This document shows, in pieces, positions 25,639 to 35,876 of a DNA stretch of 64,000 nt. The translations under genes were made by a program, and so were the position numbers. The DNA comes from Micromonospora sp. WMMD882. Its GTDB lineage: Bacteria > Actinomycetota > Actinomycetes > Mycobacteriales > Micromonosporaceae. Below the pieces are notes generated by a model that was not told the DNA's origin, did not search any database, and worked only from the letters and a program-made list of their open reading frames with translations. Each line of letters opens with the position of its first letter. The stretch's first letter is position 1. Where the stretch lies: positions 5,394,001 to 5,458,000 of the forward strand of contig NZ_CP114903.1 in assembly GCF_027497255.1 (NCBI RefSeq). Direction: 5' to 3'.

Positions 25639-26763
25639 GTGCGCAGGACGGCTGTTCCCCGGTGTCGCGTCCCCCGGCGGCCGGTCGCGTCGCGCGTCAC
25701 CGCGTCCGCCCGCCGCTGGCTGGGCGCGGCACGGGCCGTCGCCCCCCGCCGGCCGGTCGCGGCGGGCGGCGTGGCCCGGGTGTCCCGGCGGTTGGTGGCG
25801 GCGCTGGCCGTGGCGGCGCTGCTGGTCGTCGCGCCCGCTCCGGCCCACGCCGAGCCCGACGAGGGCGGCACCAAGGCGCTGCGGGACGCCCTGGAGGCCA
25901 GCGCCAAGGGGCACATCGAAGCCAAGGCCAAGCTGGACAACTCCAAGAAGCGGCAGGCCGCGCTGACCGCCGAGCTGAAGCGCATCGAGTCCCGGCTGGT
26001 CGGGCTGAGCGCCCAGGTCGGCGAGGTGGCCGTCCAGTCGTACAAGCTGGGTCGACTCAACGCGACCGGGTTGCTGTTGCAGAGCACCGGCCCGGAGCAG
26101 CTCCTCCAGCGGGCCGCCGAGCTGGACGTGCTGGCCCAGCGGGACGGCAAGCGGCTGCGCACCCTCGCCGAGGAGCGGGACCGCGCCAACCTGGCGAAGC
26201 TCGCCATCGACGCCGAGGTCCGCGAGCAGCTCAAGCAGGTCAACCAGATGGCCAAGAAGAAGCGGGACGCGGAGAAGGCGCTCGCCGCGGTCAGCTCCGG
26301 CCCGAGCGGCGGCTTCGGCAGCGGTGGCTCCGCCTCGGCGCGGCCCGCGCCGCGCAACCCGGACGGCTCCTGGCCGAAGGAGTCCTGCTCGGTGAACGAC
26401 CCGACCACCTCGGGCTGCATCACCCCGCGCACGTTGAACGCCCTCAAGCAGGCCCAGGCGGCCGGCTACCAGCGGCACGTCTCCTGTTTCCGCAGCGGCG
26501 GCTCCGGCGAGCACCCGAAGGGCCGGGCCTGTGACTTCTCCGCCGCCACCGGCGGCTTCGAGGACAGGACGGCCACCGGCGGCGACAAGAGCTACGGCGA
26601 CCGGCTGGCCGCCTGGTGCGTCCGCAACGCCAGCCGGTTGGGCGTGCTCTACGTGATCTGGTACCGGCAGATCTGGCATCCCGGCACCGGGTGGCAGGCG
26701 TACGGCGGCAGCGGCAGCCCCGCCGCCGACCACACGAACCACGTTCATCTCTCCATGTACTGA
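25639..26763 (+). CDS. Secreted coiled-coil protein with C-terminal peptidase-like (ARB_07466/M15-like) domain
   Basis: This 374-residue protein starts at GTG 25639. A long positively charged N-region of about 50 residues precedes a hydrophobic signal segment (LVAALAVAALLVVAPAPAHAE). Residues about 78-210 are a charged coiled coil, and after a Gly/Ser linker a Zn-peptidase-like domain follows. That domain shows CFRSGGSGEHPKGRACDF, with His and Asp ligands, and TNHVHLSMY with His ligands at the end, as in M15-like and ARB_07466 domains. It resembles NlpC-associated or RipA-like wall enzymes in layout. Likely function is peptidoglycan peptide cleavage at division or growth sites; this is inferred. 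The signal start is far inside, so a later start could be used. Confidence 0.82.
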   Translation: MRRTAVPRCRVPRRPVASRVTASARRWLGAARAVAPRRPVAAGGVARVSRRLVAALAVAALLVVAPAPAHAEPDEGGTKALRDALEASAKGHIEAKAKLDNSKKRQAALTAELKRIESRLVGLSAQVGEVAVQSYKLGRLNATGLLLQSTGPEQLLQRAAELDVLAQRDGKRLRTLAEERDRANLAKLAIDAEVREQLKQVNQMAKKKRDAEKALAAVSSGPSGGFGSGGSASARPAPRNPDGSWPKESCSVNDPTTSGCITPRTLNALKQAQAAGYQRHVSCFRSGGSGEHPKGRACDFSAATGGFEDRTATGGDKSYGDRLAAWCVRNASRLGVLYVIWYRQIWHPGTGWQAYGGSGSPAADHTNHVHLSMY

Positions 26764-26799
26764 CCACGGCTACCAGGAACGCTGCGTACCATCGCAGCG

Positions 26800-28359
26800 G
26801 TGAGCTCCCCAGAGTCCCCCGTCGAGGTCGACGCCGCCGCCCCGGCGACGCCGGTCGCCCCGGTCCGGGCGCTGTCCAACGGTCTGGCCGCGTTCCTGGT
26901 CTTCTTCTCCAGCGGCGCGGTGCTGGTGCTGGAGACGGTCGCCCTGCGCCTGGTCGGCCCGTACGTGGGTGTGACGCTCCAGGTGACCAGTTCGGTGATC
27001 GGCATCGCGTTGGCCGCCATCGCGTACGGCACGTGGACCGGCGGCTGGCTGGCCGACCGCCGGGACCCGCGACCGATGCTCGCCCCGGCGCTGGTGCTGG
27101 CCGGCATCGCCACCGCGATCACCCTGCCGGTGGTCCGGTACGCCGGTGAGGTGCTGCGCGGCGACGCGGCCAGCGGGATCATCCTGTTGGTCGCGGCGGC
27201 AGTGTTCGTGCCGGCGGCGCTGCTGTCGGCGATCAGCCCGCTGGTGGTGAAGCTCCAGTTGGCCGACCTGCGGCGCACCGGTCAGGTGGTCGGGAAGCTC
27301 TCCAGCGTCGGCACCCTCGGCGGCATCACCGCGACCCTGGCCACCGGTTTCGTGCTGGTGGCGACCCTGCCCAGCTCGGTGATCATGGTCGGGTTGGCGG
27401 TGGCGCTCGGGTTGACCGGGCTCGCGCTCGGCCTGCACCTGCGGTGGCAGGACCGGACCGGGGTGCCCGGCCCGGCCCGGGTCAAGGCCGCCGTGGCGGT
27501 GCTCGGGCTGGCCGGGGCGAGCCTCGCCGCCGTCGCCCCCGACCCGTGCGACGTGGAGACCGCGTACCACTGCGCGTCGGTGCGGGTGGACGCCGACCGG
27601 CCGACCGGTCGGATGCTGCTGCTCAACTCCGCCCAGCACTCGTACGTCGACCTGGCCGACCCGACGTACCTGGAGTTCGCGTACACCCAGTGGATCGGGG
27701 CGGCGGCCGACGTGGTGGCCCCGGCGGGGCAGCGGCTGGACGCCCTGCACCTGGGTGGGGGCGGTTTCACCATGCCCCGGTACCTGGCGGCCACCCGCCC
27801 GGACACCGACAACCTGGTCTTCGAGATCGACGGCGGGCTGGTCGACCTGGGCCGCGCGGAGCTGGGCCTGCGTACCGGGCCGGAGCTGCGCGCCGAGGTG
27901 GGGGACGCCCGGATGCTGGTCGCGGAGGAACCGGCCGCCAGTCGGGACCTGGTGGTGGGAGACGCCTTCGGACATCTGGTGGTGCCCTGGCACCTGGCCA
28001 CCCGGGAGATGGCCGCCGAGATCCACCGGGTGCTCCGACCGGGCGGCGTCTACGTGCAGAACGTCATCGACTACCCGCCGCTGCGGTTCGTCCGGGCCGA
28101 GGTGGCGACCGTCGCCGCCGAGTTCCGGCATGTCGCGCTGGTCGCTCCGCCGGCCGCGCTCGCCGGCGAGTACGGCGCGAACTTCCTGATCATGGCCTCG
28201 GACGCGCCGCTGCCGCTGACCGCGATCGCCCCCCGGCTGGGCGCGCTGGCCGAGCCGACCCGGGTGCTCTCCGGCGCCGACCTGACCGCGTTCGTCGGTG
28301 ACGCCCTGGTGCTGACCGACGACTACGCCCCGGTCGACCAACTCCTCGCCACCGCCTGA
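26800..28359 (+). CDS. Membrane-fused spermidine synthase-like protein
   Basis: This 519-residue protein starts at GTG 26800 and has about seven membrane helices over residues 25-235 (FLVFFSSGAVLVLETVALRL is the typical fused-MFS/spermidine synthase start). A cytosolic Rossmann domain covers about 260-515 (LHLGGGGFTMPRYLAA, NLVFEIDGGLVDLGR, DLVVGDAFG and VLRPGGVYVQNVID). The aminopropyltransferase fold is retained, but the usual polyamine-binding residues are not obvious. The reaction is unknown; a membrane-linked methyl- or aminopropyl-transfer is inferred. The gene starts 36 bp after the wall hydrolase stop and may share its transcript. Confidence 0.85.
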   Translation: MSSPESPVEVDAAAPATPVAPVRALSNGLAAFLVFFSSGAVLVLETVALRLVGPYVGVTLQVTSSVIGIALAAIAYGTWTGGWLADRRDPRPMLAPALVLAGIATAITLPVVRYAGEVLRGDAASGIILLVAAAVFVPAALLSAISPLVVKLQLADLRRTGQVVGKLSSVGTLGGITATLATGFVLVATLPSSVIMVGLAVALGLTGLALGLHLRWQDRTGVPGPARVKAAVAVLGLAGASLAAVAPDPCDVETAYHCASVRVDADRPTGRMLLLNSAQHSYVDLADPTYLEFAYTQWIGAAADVVAPAGQRLDALHLGGGGFTMPRYLAATRPDTDNLVFEIDGGLVDLGRAELGLRTGPELRAEVGDARMLVAEEPAASRDLVVGDAFGHLVVPWHLATREMAAEIHRVLRPGGVYVQNVIDYPPLRFVRAEVATVAAEFRHVALVAPPAALAGEYGANFLIMASDAPLPLTAIAPRLGALAEPTRVLSGADLTAFVGDALVLTDDYAPVDQLLATA

Positions 28360-28541
28360 ACCGCCCGGCCTCCGCCGGCCCGGCTCCCGCCTCCGGGGCG
28401 AGCCGGCCACCCCAGATCGGTGATGCGGCGGTGTCCCCGTTCGAGGGCTCCGCCACATCCTGGAAACGGGGCGGCGCGCAGAGGTCGGGATGACCGATTC
28501 CGACGGTCCGGGTGTAGGTTCCCTGCCGCTGGGCAAGAAAG

Positions 28542-30281
<1,740 letters not shown>

Positions 30282-30310
30282 CGGGGTGGCGGCGCTCGGC
30301 TGACCTGGCC

Positions 30311-30976
30311 TCAGGTGAGCGCGGCGAAGCGCTGCACCTGGTCGATGGCGCCCTCCACGATGAGCAGGCAACCCTCGGCGAGCACGGTGTCCGGCCCCGC
30401 GTAGCGGAACCGCTCCCCGGGCTCCTTCGCGCCGACGACCATCACCCCGTACCGCTCGGTGAGCGCCGCCTCCCGCAGGGTCCGGCCGACCAGGGGCGGC
30501 GGCACCCGCACCTTCGCGATGGCGAAGTCCACGTCGATCTCGATGTAGTCGAGCATCTTGCTGACGATCAGGTGCGCGACCCGCTCCCCGGTCTCCGCCT
30601 CCGGGAAGACCACGTGCCGGGCCCCGACCGAGGAGAGGATCCGGGCGTGCTTGCCGGAGGTGGCCCGGGCCCAGATCTCCGGCCCGCCGATCTCGGCCAA
30701 CGCGAGGACGGTCAGCACGCTCGCCTCGACCGACGCGCCGATGCACACCACCGCCCGCCGGTAGTCGCCCACCGCGAGCTGGCGCAGCGCTTCCTCCTCG
30801 GTGGAGTCCGCCTGCACCACCCGGTCCAGGTGGGCGGACCACTTCTGCACGACGGCCGGATCGCGGTCGACGGCCAGCACCTCGTGACCCAGCCTGCCCA
30901 GCGTGGCGGCCAGGTAGGTGCCGAACCGGCCCAGTCCGATCACCACCACTCCGGTGGGCCGCAGCTCAGCCGACAA
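30311..30976 (-). CDS. TrkA/KtrA-type potassium channel regulatory subunit (RCK)
   Basis: This 221-residue cytosolic protein has an RCK_N Rossmann domain, GVVVIGLGRFGTYLAATLGRLGHEVLAVD, and a C-terminal RCK_C domain (VRVPPPLVGRTLREAAL). It binds nucleotides and gates the TrkH-type subunit encoded just upstream. The likely start is TTG 30976, which follows GGAGGAG lying inside the end of the TrkH gene; the two coding regions overlap by 11 bases. The overlap supports a fixed stoichiometric pair. Confidence 0.9.
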   Translation of the reverse strand: MSAELRPTGVVVIGLGRFGTYLAATLGRLGHEVLAVDRDPAVVQKWSAHLDRVVQADSTEEEALRQLAVGDYRRAVVCIGASVEASVLTVLALAEIGGPEIWARATSGKHARILSSVGARHVVFPEAETGERVAHLIVSKMLDYIEIDVDFAIAKVRVPPPLVGRTLREAALTERYGVMVVGAKEPGERFRYAGPDTVLAEGCLLIVEGAIDQVQRFAALT

Positions 30977-32384
30977 CGGGTTGCTCCTCCGGGTAGCGGT
31001 ACAGCCGGCGTCGGGTGTTCAACGCGATCGCCGACCCGAGGGTGAGGGTGCCGACGCGGCCGACGTACATCAGGACGGCCAGGGCGAGCTGACCGGCGGC
31101 GGGCAACCGTGGGGCGACCCCGACCGACAGCCCGGCGGTGCTGAACGCGGAGGTCACCTCGAACAGCGCCTGGTAGTAGCGGACGCCCTCGGTCAGCAGG
31201 ATCAACCCGACCGTCCCGGCGACGACCACAGCCAGGCTCAGCAGGGCCACGGTGAGCGCCTGCCGCTGGCTCGCCCCGGCCACCCGACGCCGGCCCACCG
31301 TGACGTCCGGCTCGCCCCGCACCTCGGCCCAGATGACGAAGGCGAGCAGGAAGAACGTGGCGACCTTGATGCCGCCGGCCGTACTGGCGCTGCCCCCACC
31401 GATGAACATCAGCGCGATGATCAGCAGGTAGCTCTCCTCCGCCAGCCGGGTCACGTCGAGCGTGCCGAACCCGCCGGTACGCAGGAACGCGTCCTGGGTG
31501 GACGCGACCAGCGCCTTCTGCGCCCAGCCCGCGGGGCCGAGCGTCAGCGGGTTGGTCCACTCGGCGGCCAGCAGCCCGACGAAGCCGACCAGCAGCAGGA
31601 CGATGCTGCCCCACACGGTGAGCTTCGTGCTGACCGACCAACCGCTCGGCCGTCGCCACTCCCGGCCGGCCTCGAACAGCGCGGGGAAACCGAGCCCGCC
31701 GACGATCGCGCCGAGGGCCAGCGGCACGGTGACCCAGGCGTCGTACGCGAACCGGACCAGGCTGTCCGGGTAGAGCGCGAAACCGCTGTTGTTGAACGCC
31801 TGGACGGCGTGGAACAGCGCGTACCAGAGCGCCCGGCCGGGCGGATAGGCGTACGCGAGATGCAGCCGCGCCGCCACGACCACCGTGATCGCGGTCTCGC
31901 AGACCAGCACGGTCAGCCCGATCCGCAGCAGCAGCCGGCGGACGTCGCCGATGCCGAACTCGGCGGTCTCCGCCTGCACCAGCAACCGGTTGTGCAGCCC
32001 CAGCCGCCGGGACACCGTCAGCACGACCAGGGTGGCGCCGGTGAGGATGCCCAGCCCGCCGAGCTGGGTCAACACCGTGATCATCACCAGGCCGGGGGCA
32101 GCCCAGTAGTCCGACGTGTCGACCACGCTCATCCCCGTCACCGACACCGCCGAGGTGGCCGTGAACAGGGCGGTCATGAACGGGGTGAACCGGTGCCCGG
32201 CGTTGGCCTGGGGCAGCATCAGCAGGCCGGTGCCGAGCAGGATCGCCGTCAGGAACCCCAGGGGCACGAGCCGTACCGGATGACGAAGGAACCGGCGCAC
32301 CAGCCCATCCTCGTGGCCGGATCGGATCAGGGGAGGCAAAACCGGCATCCCGCCCGCGGTCGGTCCGTCCTGCCGGACGTTCAC
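30966..32384 (-). CDS. TrkH/KtrB-family potassium uptake channel subunit
   Basis: This protein of up to 472 residues has eight or more membrane segments with the P-loop filter motifs of Trk/Ktr proteins: TATSAVSVTGMSVVDT, FHAVQAFNNSGFAL, RTGGFGTLDV and TSAFSTAGLSVGVAP, which give the four pore repeats. It takes up potassium with the adjacent RCK subunit. GTG 32384 is the longest start; an ATG at 32348 (MPVLPPLIRSG) is equally plausible because neither has a strong ribosome binding site. Confidence 0.92.
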   Translation of the reverse strand: MNVRQDGPTAGGMPVLPPLIRSGHEDGLVRRFLRHPVRLVPLGFLTAILLGTGLLMLPQANAGHRFTPFMTALFTATSAVSVTGMSVVDTSDYWAAPGLVMITVLTQLGGLGILTGATLVVLTVSRRLGLHNRLLVQAETAEFGIGDVRRLLLRIGLTVLVCETAITVVVAARLHLAYAYPPGRALWYALFHAVQAFNNSGFALYPDSLVRFAYDAWVTVPLALGAIVGGLGFPALFEAGREWRRPSGWSVSTKLTVWGSIVLLLVGFVGLLAAEWTNPLTLGPAGWAQKALVASTQDAFLRTGGFGTLDVTRLAEESYLLIIALMFIGGGSASTAGGIKVATFFLLAFVIWAEVRGEPDVTVGRRRVAGASQRQALTVALLSLAVVVAGTVGLILLTEGVRYYQALFEVTSAFSTAGLSVGVAPRLPAAGQLALAVLMYVGRVGTLTLGSAIALNTRRRLYRYPEEQPVVG

Positions 32385-32481
32385 CTTCCGGTCAGCCCGA
32401 GATCAGTCCCCGGTCGCCGATCGACGCTTGGCTGTGGGTGCTCCCCCTCGACGGGGCACTCTTCCACGACAGGAGACGGCG

Positions 32482-33627
32482 TTGCGACGTACCCTTTCCG
32501 CCCTCGGCGTGGCCGGCGCGCTGCTCACGGTCGCGGTGGCCGTGCCCACCGCCACGGCCGTCGGCGCCGCGCCCGAGGCCCGGGCGGACCGGTCCCGGGC
32601 CGGCGACCGGGCCGGCGACCGGGCCGGCGACCGGCCCATCGTGATCGCCCACCGGGGGGCCAGCGGCTACCGGCCCGAGCACACCCTGGAGGCGTACCGG
32701 CTGGCGATCCGGATGGGGGCCGACTACATCGAGCCGGACCTGGTCTCGACGAAGGACGGCGTGCTGGTCGCCCGGCACGAGAACGAGATCTCCGGCACCA
32801 CCGACGTGGCGGCCCGCCCCGAGTTCGCCGCCCGCCAGGCGACCAGGACCATCGACGGGGTGCGGGTGACCGGCTGGTTCACCGAGGACTTCACGCTCGC
32901 CGAGCTGCGTACCCTGCGGGCCAAGGAGCGGCTGCCGCAGGTCCGGGTGACGAACACCGCGTACGACGGGCAGTTCCTGGTGCCCACCTTCCAGGAGGTC
33001 GTCGACCTGGCCCGCGAAGAGGGCCGCAAGCGGGGCCGGACGATCGGCGTCTACCCGGAGACCAAGCACCCCACCTACTTCCAGTCGATCGGGTTGCCGC
33101 TGGAGGAGCCGCTGGTCGCGGTGCTCCGCGCCAACAAGCTGACCAGGCGGAACTCGCCGGTGATCATCCAGTCCTTCGAGACGGCAAACCTCCGCAAGCT
33201 CGACCGCATGATCGACGTGCCGCTGGCCCAGCTCCTCGACGCCTCCGGCCGCCCGTACGACTTCACCGCCGCCGGTGACCCGCGCACCTACGCCGACCTG
33301 GCCACGCCGGCCGGGCTGCGGTGGATCGCCGGGTACGCCGACGGCATCGGCGCGAACAAGAATCTGATCGTGCCCCGGGACGCCGCCGGGAAGCTGCTCG
33401 CCCCGACCACCCTGGTCCGGGACGCGCACCGGGAGAAACTGATCGTGCACGCCTGGACGTTCCGCGCGGAGAACCAGTTCCTCCCCGCCGACTTCCGTGC
33501 CGGCGCCGACCCGAACGCCCGCGGCGACATCACCGCCGAGTACGAGCTGTTCTACCAGCTCGGCCTGGACGGCGTCTTCGCCGACCACCCGGACACCGCC
33601 GTCGCCGCCCGCGCCGGCCTCGCCTGA
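32482..33627 (+). CDS. glpQ: Secreted glycerophosphodiester phosphodiesterase
   Basis: This 381-residue exported enzyme starts at TTG 32482, seven bases after AGGAGA; the longer frame to 32428 would spoil the signal peptide (MRRTLSALGVAGALLTVAVAVP). GDPD motifs are IVIAHRGASGYRPEHTLEAY (catalytic His and acid residues), YIEPDLVSTKDGVLVARHEN (metal ligands and second His) and GVYPETKHP. It hydrolyses glycerophosphodiesters to glycerol 3-phosphate and an alcohol outside the cell. A short RAGD repeat (three copies) follows the signal region. The symbol reflects the GlpQ-like secreted branch. Confidence 0.9.
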   Translation: MRRTLSALGVAGALLTVAVAVPTATAVGAAPEARADRSRAGDRAGDRAGDRPIVIAHRGASGYRPEHTLEAYRLAIRMGADYIEPDLVSTKDGVLVARHENEISGTTDVAARPEFAARQATRTIDGVRVTGWFTEDFTLAELRTLRAKERLPQVRVTNTAYDGQFLVPTFQEVVDLAREEGRKRGRTIGVYPETKHPTYFQSIGLPLEEPLVAVLRANKLTRRNSPVIIQSFETANLRKLDRMIDVPLAQLLDASGRPYDFTAAGDPRTYADLATPAGLRWIAGYADGIGANKNLIVPRDAAGKLLAPTTLVRDAHREKLIVHAWTFRAENQFLPADFRAGADPNARGDITAEYELFYQLGLDGVFADHPDTAVAARAGLA

Positions 33628-33697
33628 GCGGCCGTTTCTGCCTGAGCTGCCGTTCCTCCCCTGAGCTGCCGTTCCTGCCCGAGCTGCCGTTCCTCCC
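33623..33697 (+). repeat. 18-19 bp tandem repeat after glpQ
   Basis: Four imperfect units of CTGAGCTGCCGTTCCTCCC run from the stop codon of the phosphodiesterase gene into the intergenic region. The first unit contains the end of the gene. Confidence 0.75.
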
Positions 33698-33731
33698 CGG
33701 GCCGCTCGCGCTGACCGGGCTTTCCTCTCCG

Positions 33732-33766
33732 CTGGCCCGCCACCCGCCGCCCGGGTGGCGGGCCAG
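33732..33766. terminator. Bidirectional terminator, 15-bp perfect stem
   Basis: CTGGCCCGCCACCCG and its complement surround a five-base loop between the convergent phosphodiesterase gene and the gene ending at 33779. Confidence 0.8.
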
Positions 33767-33778
33767 CCCCGCCTCGGC

Positions 33779-34339
33779 TCAGTGGGCGGGGGGAAGCTCC
33801 TCGGGCCAACGCTGGTCGGCGACGTTGCGCCGCCACTCGGCGACCGGACGGGAGGCGCCAGCCGTCACCGCCGTCTCGTCCACCACCGGGAAGTCGGCGC
33901 CGCCCACCAGTTGGTGGGTGCCGCGTCCGCGTTCGGTGCGGGCGGCCAGCACGTACGTCGTGCCGGTCTCCAGCAGCGGCTCACCCGCCACCCGCCAGGT
34001 CTCGTCGCCGAGCGTGCCGCCGAGCTGGGTGACCCGCAGCGTGCGTACGGGCCGGCCCTTGAGGGTCTGCCGGACCCGCACGTCGAAGACGGTGTACGGG
34101 GTGCCGCCGTGCCGTTCCTGCACCTCGGCGACGCGCTCGACGGTGCCCACCACGACGTAGTCGGCGAACCCGGCGACCTTGGCGTCGTCGTGCACGTCGA
34201 AGGCGTACGAGGAGTGCACGACGTGGATCCCACCGGCCCCGGCGGACCGCCACGTCCCGCCCAGCGTGGCCCACCCCCCGACCGCCAGCGCGCCGGCGAC
34301 GAGACCCACGACCAGCGCCTTGACCAGGCGACGAGGCAT
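33779..34339 (-). CDS. Membrane-anchored or exported protein, partner of metzincin protease gene
   Basis: I do not recognise a family for this 186-residue protein. An N-terminal hydrophobic helix (MPRRLVKALVVGLVAGALAV) could be a signal anchor. The rest is beta-rich with YVVVGTVERVAEVQERHGGT, VFDVRVRQTLKGRPVRTLRV and TGTTYVLAARTE, similar in style to beta-barrel/OB-like exported domains. ATG 34339 is only two bases after the stop of the upstream metalloprotease gene, so both belong to one transcript. A role as inhibitor, chaperone or co-secreted partner of the protease is possible but unproven. Confidence 0.75.
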   Translation of the reverse strand: MPRRLVKALVVGLVAGALAVGGWATLGGTWRSAGAGGIHVVHSSYAFDVHDDAKVAGFADYVVVGTVERVAEVQERHGGTPYTVFDVRVRQTLKGRPVRTLRVTQLGGTLGDETWRVAGEPLLETGTTYVLAARTERGRGTHQLVGGADFPVVDETAVTAGASRPVAEWRRNVADQRWPEELPPAH

Positions 34340-34341
34340 GT

Positions 34342-34878
34342 TCAGTACCCCCACACGGCGTGGTACGAGGTGACGTCCCAGGGCTGGAGGTTGTTGCTCA
34401 TGTTCGGGTTGTAGCAGGCCGGGCAGGGGTCCATGACGGCGGCCTCCGGCCCGTGGCCGAGCTTCAGCGCGTGCCCGAGCTCGTGGGTGACGACGGCGTG
34501 CCGCTGCGAGGTGTTGTAGTCGTCCATCCAGTGCGTGTTCAGCTTCAGCTCGTCGGCCCCGCTGCTGCAGTCGAACCACCCGGCCCGGCTGTCGCTTGTC
34601 GACGTGTAGTCGGAGACGTCGACGTCGGCGTACGTGAAGGCGTCGTCGGGTCGGACGGTGATCGGGCTCAGCGCGTTCCACTGGTTGACCGCGTGCGACA
34701 GGGAGGCGTCGTACCTGGTGAAGTCGTCGTAGACGAGCTCGCCGCCGTCCACCGACGTGCAGTGGTCCAGTGGTGTCACCTCGGCCGACGCCGAGCGGCA
34801 GAGCCCACCGGTCACCACCAGCGACGCGACCGCGACCAGCGCCACCCACCCCATCCTCGGGAGCCTGTCACCCGACAT
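34342..34878 (-). CDS. Secreted metzincin-type zinc metalloprotease
   Basis: This 178-residue protein has a signal peptide of about 32 residues (MSGDRLPRMGWVALVAVASL...SASAE). The mature enzyme contains THELGHALKLGH: zinc ligands His132, His136 and His142 and catalytic Glu133, the HExxHxxGxxH motif. AAVMDP supplies a Met-turn (Met149), as in matrixins and other metzincins. Cys40, Cys104, Cys153 and Cys156 may form disulfides. A GGGAGGG site precedes ATG 34878. A sigma-70-like promoter lies at 34911-34939. It appears to be a minimal catalytic domain without a propeptide of matrixin size, so activation may differ. Confidence 0.88.
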   Translation of the reverse strand: MSGDRLPRMGWVALVAVASLVVTGGLCRSASAEVTPLDHCTSVDGGELVYDDFTRYDASLSHAVNQWNALSPITVRPDDAFTYADVDVSDYTSTSDSRAGWFDCSSGADELKLNTHWMDDYNTSQRHAVVTHELGHALKLGHGPEAAVMDPCPACYNPNMSNNLQPWDVTSYHAVWGY

Positions 34879-34910
34879 CCGCCCTCCCTTTAATTGATAA
34901 ATCTCGATAT

Positions 34911-34939
34911 AACGTAGCGGGGTCCGCGCATGATCACAA
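34911..34939 (-). promoter_or_regulatory. Sigma-70-like promoter of the metalloprotease operon
   Basis: On the minus strand TTGTGA (34939-34934) and TACGTT (34916-34911) are separated by 17 bases. The region is strikingly AT-rich against the local background, and the start codon is 33 bases downstream. This is one of the clearest promoter matches in the window. Confidence 0.6.
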
Positions 34940-35033
34940 GAAGTGTCGGGACGGATGCGATGGGTGACGCCAGACTGTCTTCCACCGGTCCGGGTGACCA
35001 CGCCATGCGTCCACTGTCGACGACGGGAGCCAC

Positions 35034-35147
35034 CTGGACCTGTTCGCCATCGGCACTGCCGAAAGCGCCATCCCGGCGCCGCTGCTCGGCGCGTTCATCG
35101 TCATTGCCCTGGTGGGGCTGCTCATCTTCCTCGTCGTCCGCCGTTGA
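35034..35147 (+). CDS. Possible 37-residue single-span membrane protein (CTG start)
   Basis: A short frame encodes LDLFAIGTAESAIPAPLLGA followed by FIVIALVGLLIFLVVRR, one clear transmembrane helix with a positive end. No ATG, GTG or TTG is available between the upstream stop at 34995 and the helix, so translation would need CTG at 35034 or 35040; GGGAG at 35025-35029 is nearby. The amino-acid pattern is more protein-like than the other frames. A pseudogene fragment is the main alternative. Confidence 0.35.
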   Translation: MDLFAIGTAESAIPAPLLGAFIVIALVGLLIFLVVRR

Positions 35148-35239
35148 CGCGGATCAGCGCGCTCTTCCGGCCTTTCCCGGCGGACTTCCGGCAACCGTCG
35201 TGGCTTCCCTGACCGTCGCGGCGTTCCCGCCACCGTCAC

Positions 35240-35388
35240 GCCCGAACCGAACGAACCGGGCCGGGCCGGGGTGGGCCGGGTCGGTGTGGGCCGGGTCGGG
35301 GCGGTGTGGGCCGGGATGGTGGGTGGGCCGGGTCGGGCCGTGATGGTGGCCGGGCCGGGTCGGGCCGGGATGGTGTGGGTGGGCGGAC
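35240..35388 (+). repeat. G-rich low-complexity tract
   Basis: Repeated GGGCCGGGTCGG and GGTGTGGGCCGGG units fill about 150 bases with many runs of three or more G on the plus strand, so it can form G-quadruplex structures. Apart from the small frame before it, the 34940-35462 interval has no other convincing gene. Confidence 0.75.
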
Positions 35389-35404
35389 GCTGTCGAGCTG
35401 CCCC
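35389..35404 (+). repeat. Dispersed element core, copy 3
   Basis: GCTGTCGAGCTGCCCC is identical to the core at 16261-16276 and is followed by CCCCCACCGGGT, resembling the flank of copy 1. The complementary arm is degenerate here. Confidence 0.7.
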
Positions 35405-35462
35405 GTCCATGCGCCCCCACCGGGTCCGCGGGTAACTGCACTGGGCCGGTGCCCGGCTGATC

Positions 35463-35876
35463 GTGCTGAACGGACCGCCCGCATGCGGCAAGTCGACGCT
35501 GGCCCGCAGGTACGTCGAGGATCATCCGCTCGCGCTCGACCTGGACGTCGACCGGATCCGGGACCTGATCGGCGGTTGGCGTGACCACGCCGGCCCCGCC
35601 GGACTGCTGGCCCGCGCGGTCGCGCTGGCCGCCGCCCGGGCCGACCTGCCGAACGGGCACGACGTGATCGTCCCGCAACTGCTGACCCGCCCCGGGTTCA
35701 TCGAGCAGGCGGAACGAGTCGCGTACGAGGTGGGCGCCGATTTCCACGAGATCGTACTGATGGACAGCCGGGGAGAACGCCCTGCGCCGCTTCCTCGACA
35801 GGTCCCGTACCAGCGACGACCTCACCCACCGCGACGCCGCGCGGATGCCCGACCGCCAGGGCGGCCCCGACGAGCT
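35463..35876 (+). pseudogene. P-loop (AAA/zeta-like) small kinase, frameshifted and truncated
   Basis: From GTG 35463 the frame reads VLNGPPACGKSTLARRYVED, a Walker A of small P-loop kinases, then LALDLDVDRIRDLIGGW and DFHEIVLMDSR. At 35768-35774 a CCGGGGAG run has one G too many: removing it restores ENALRRFLDRSRTSDDLTHR, the normal continuation of this family (LID region). The gene then stops matching near 35876, where it meets a reversed GntR fragment. Family members usually have about 170-180 residues, so both a frameshift and 3' loss are evident. A sequencing error in the G run could explain the shift but not the truncation. Confidence 0.78.
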
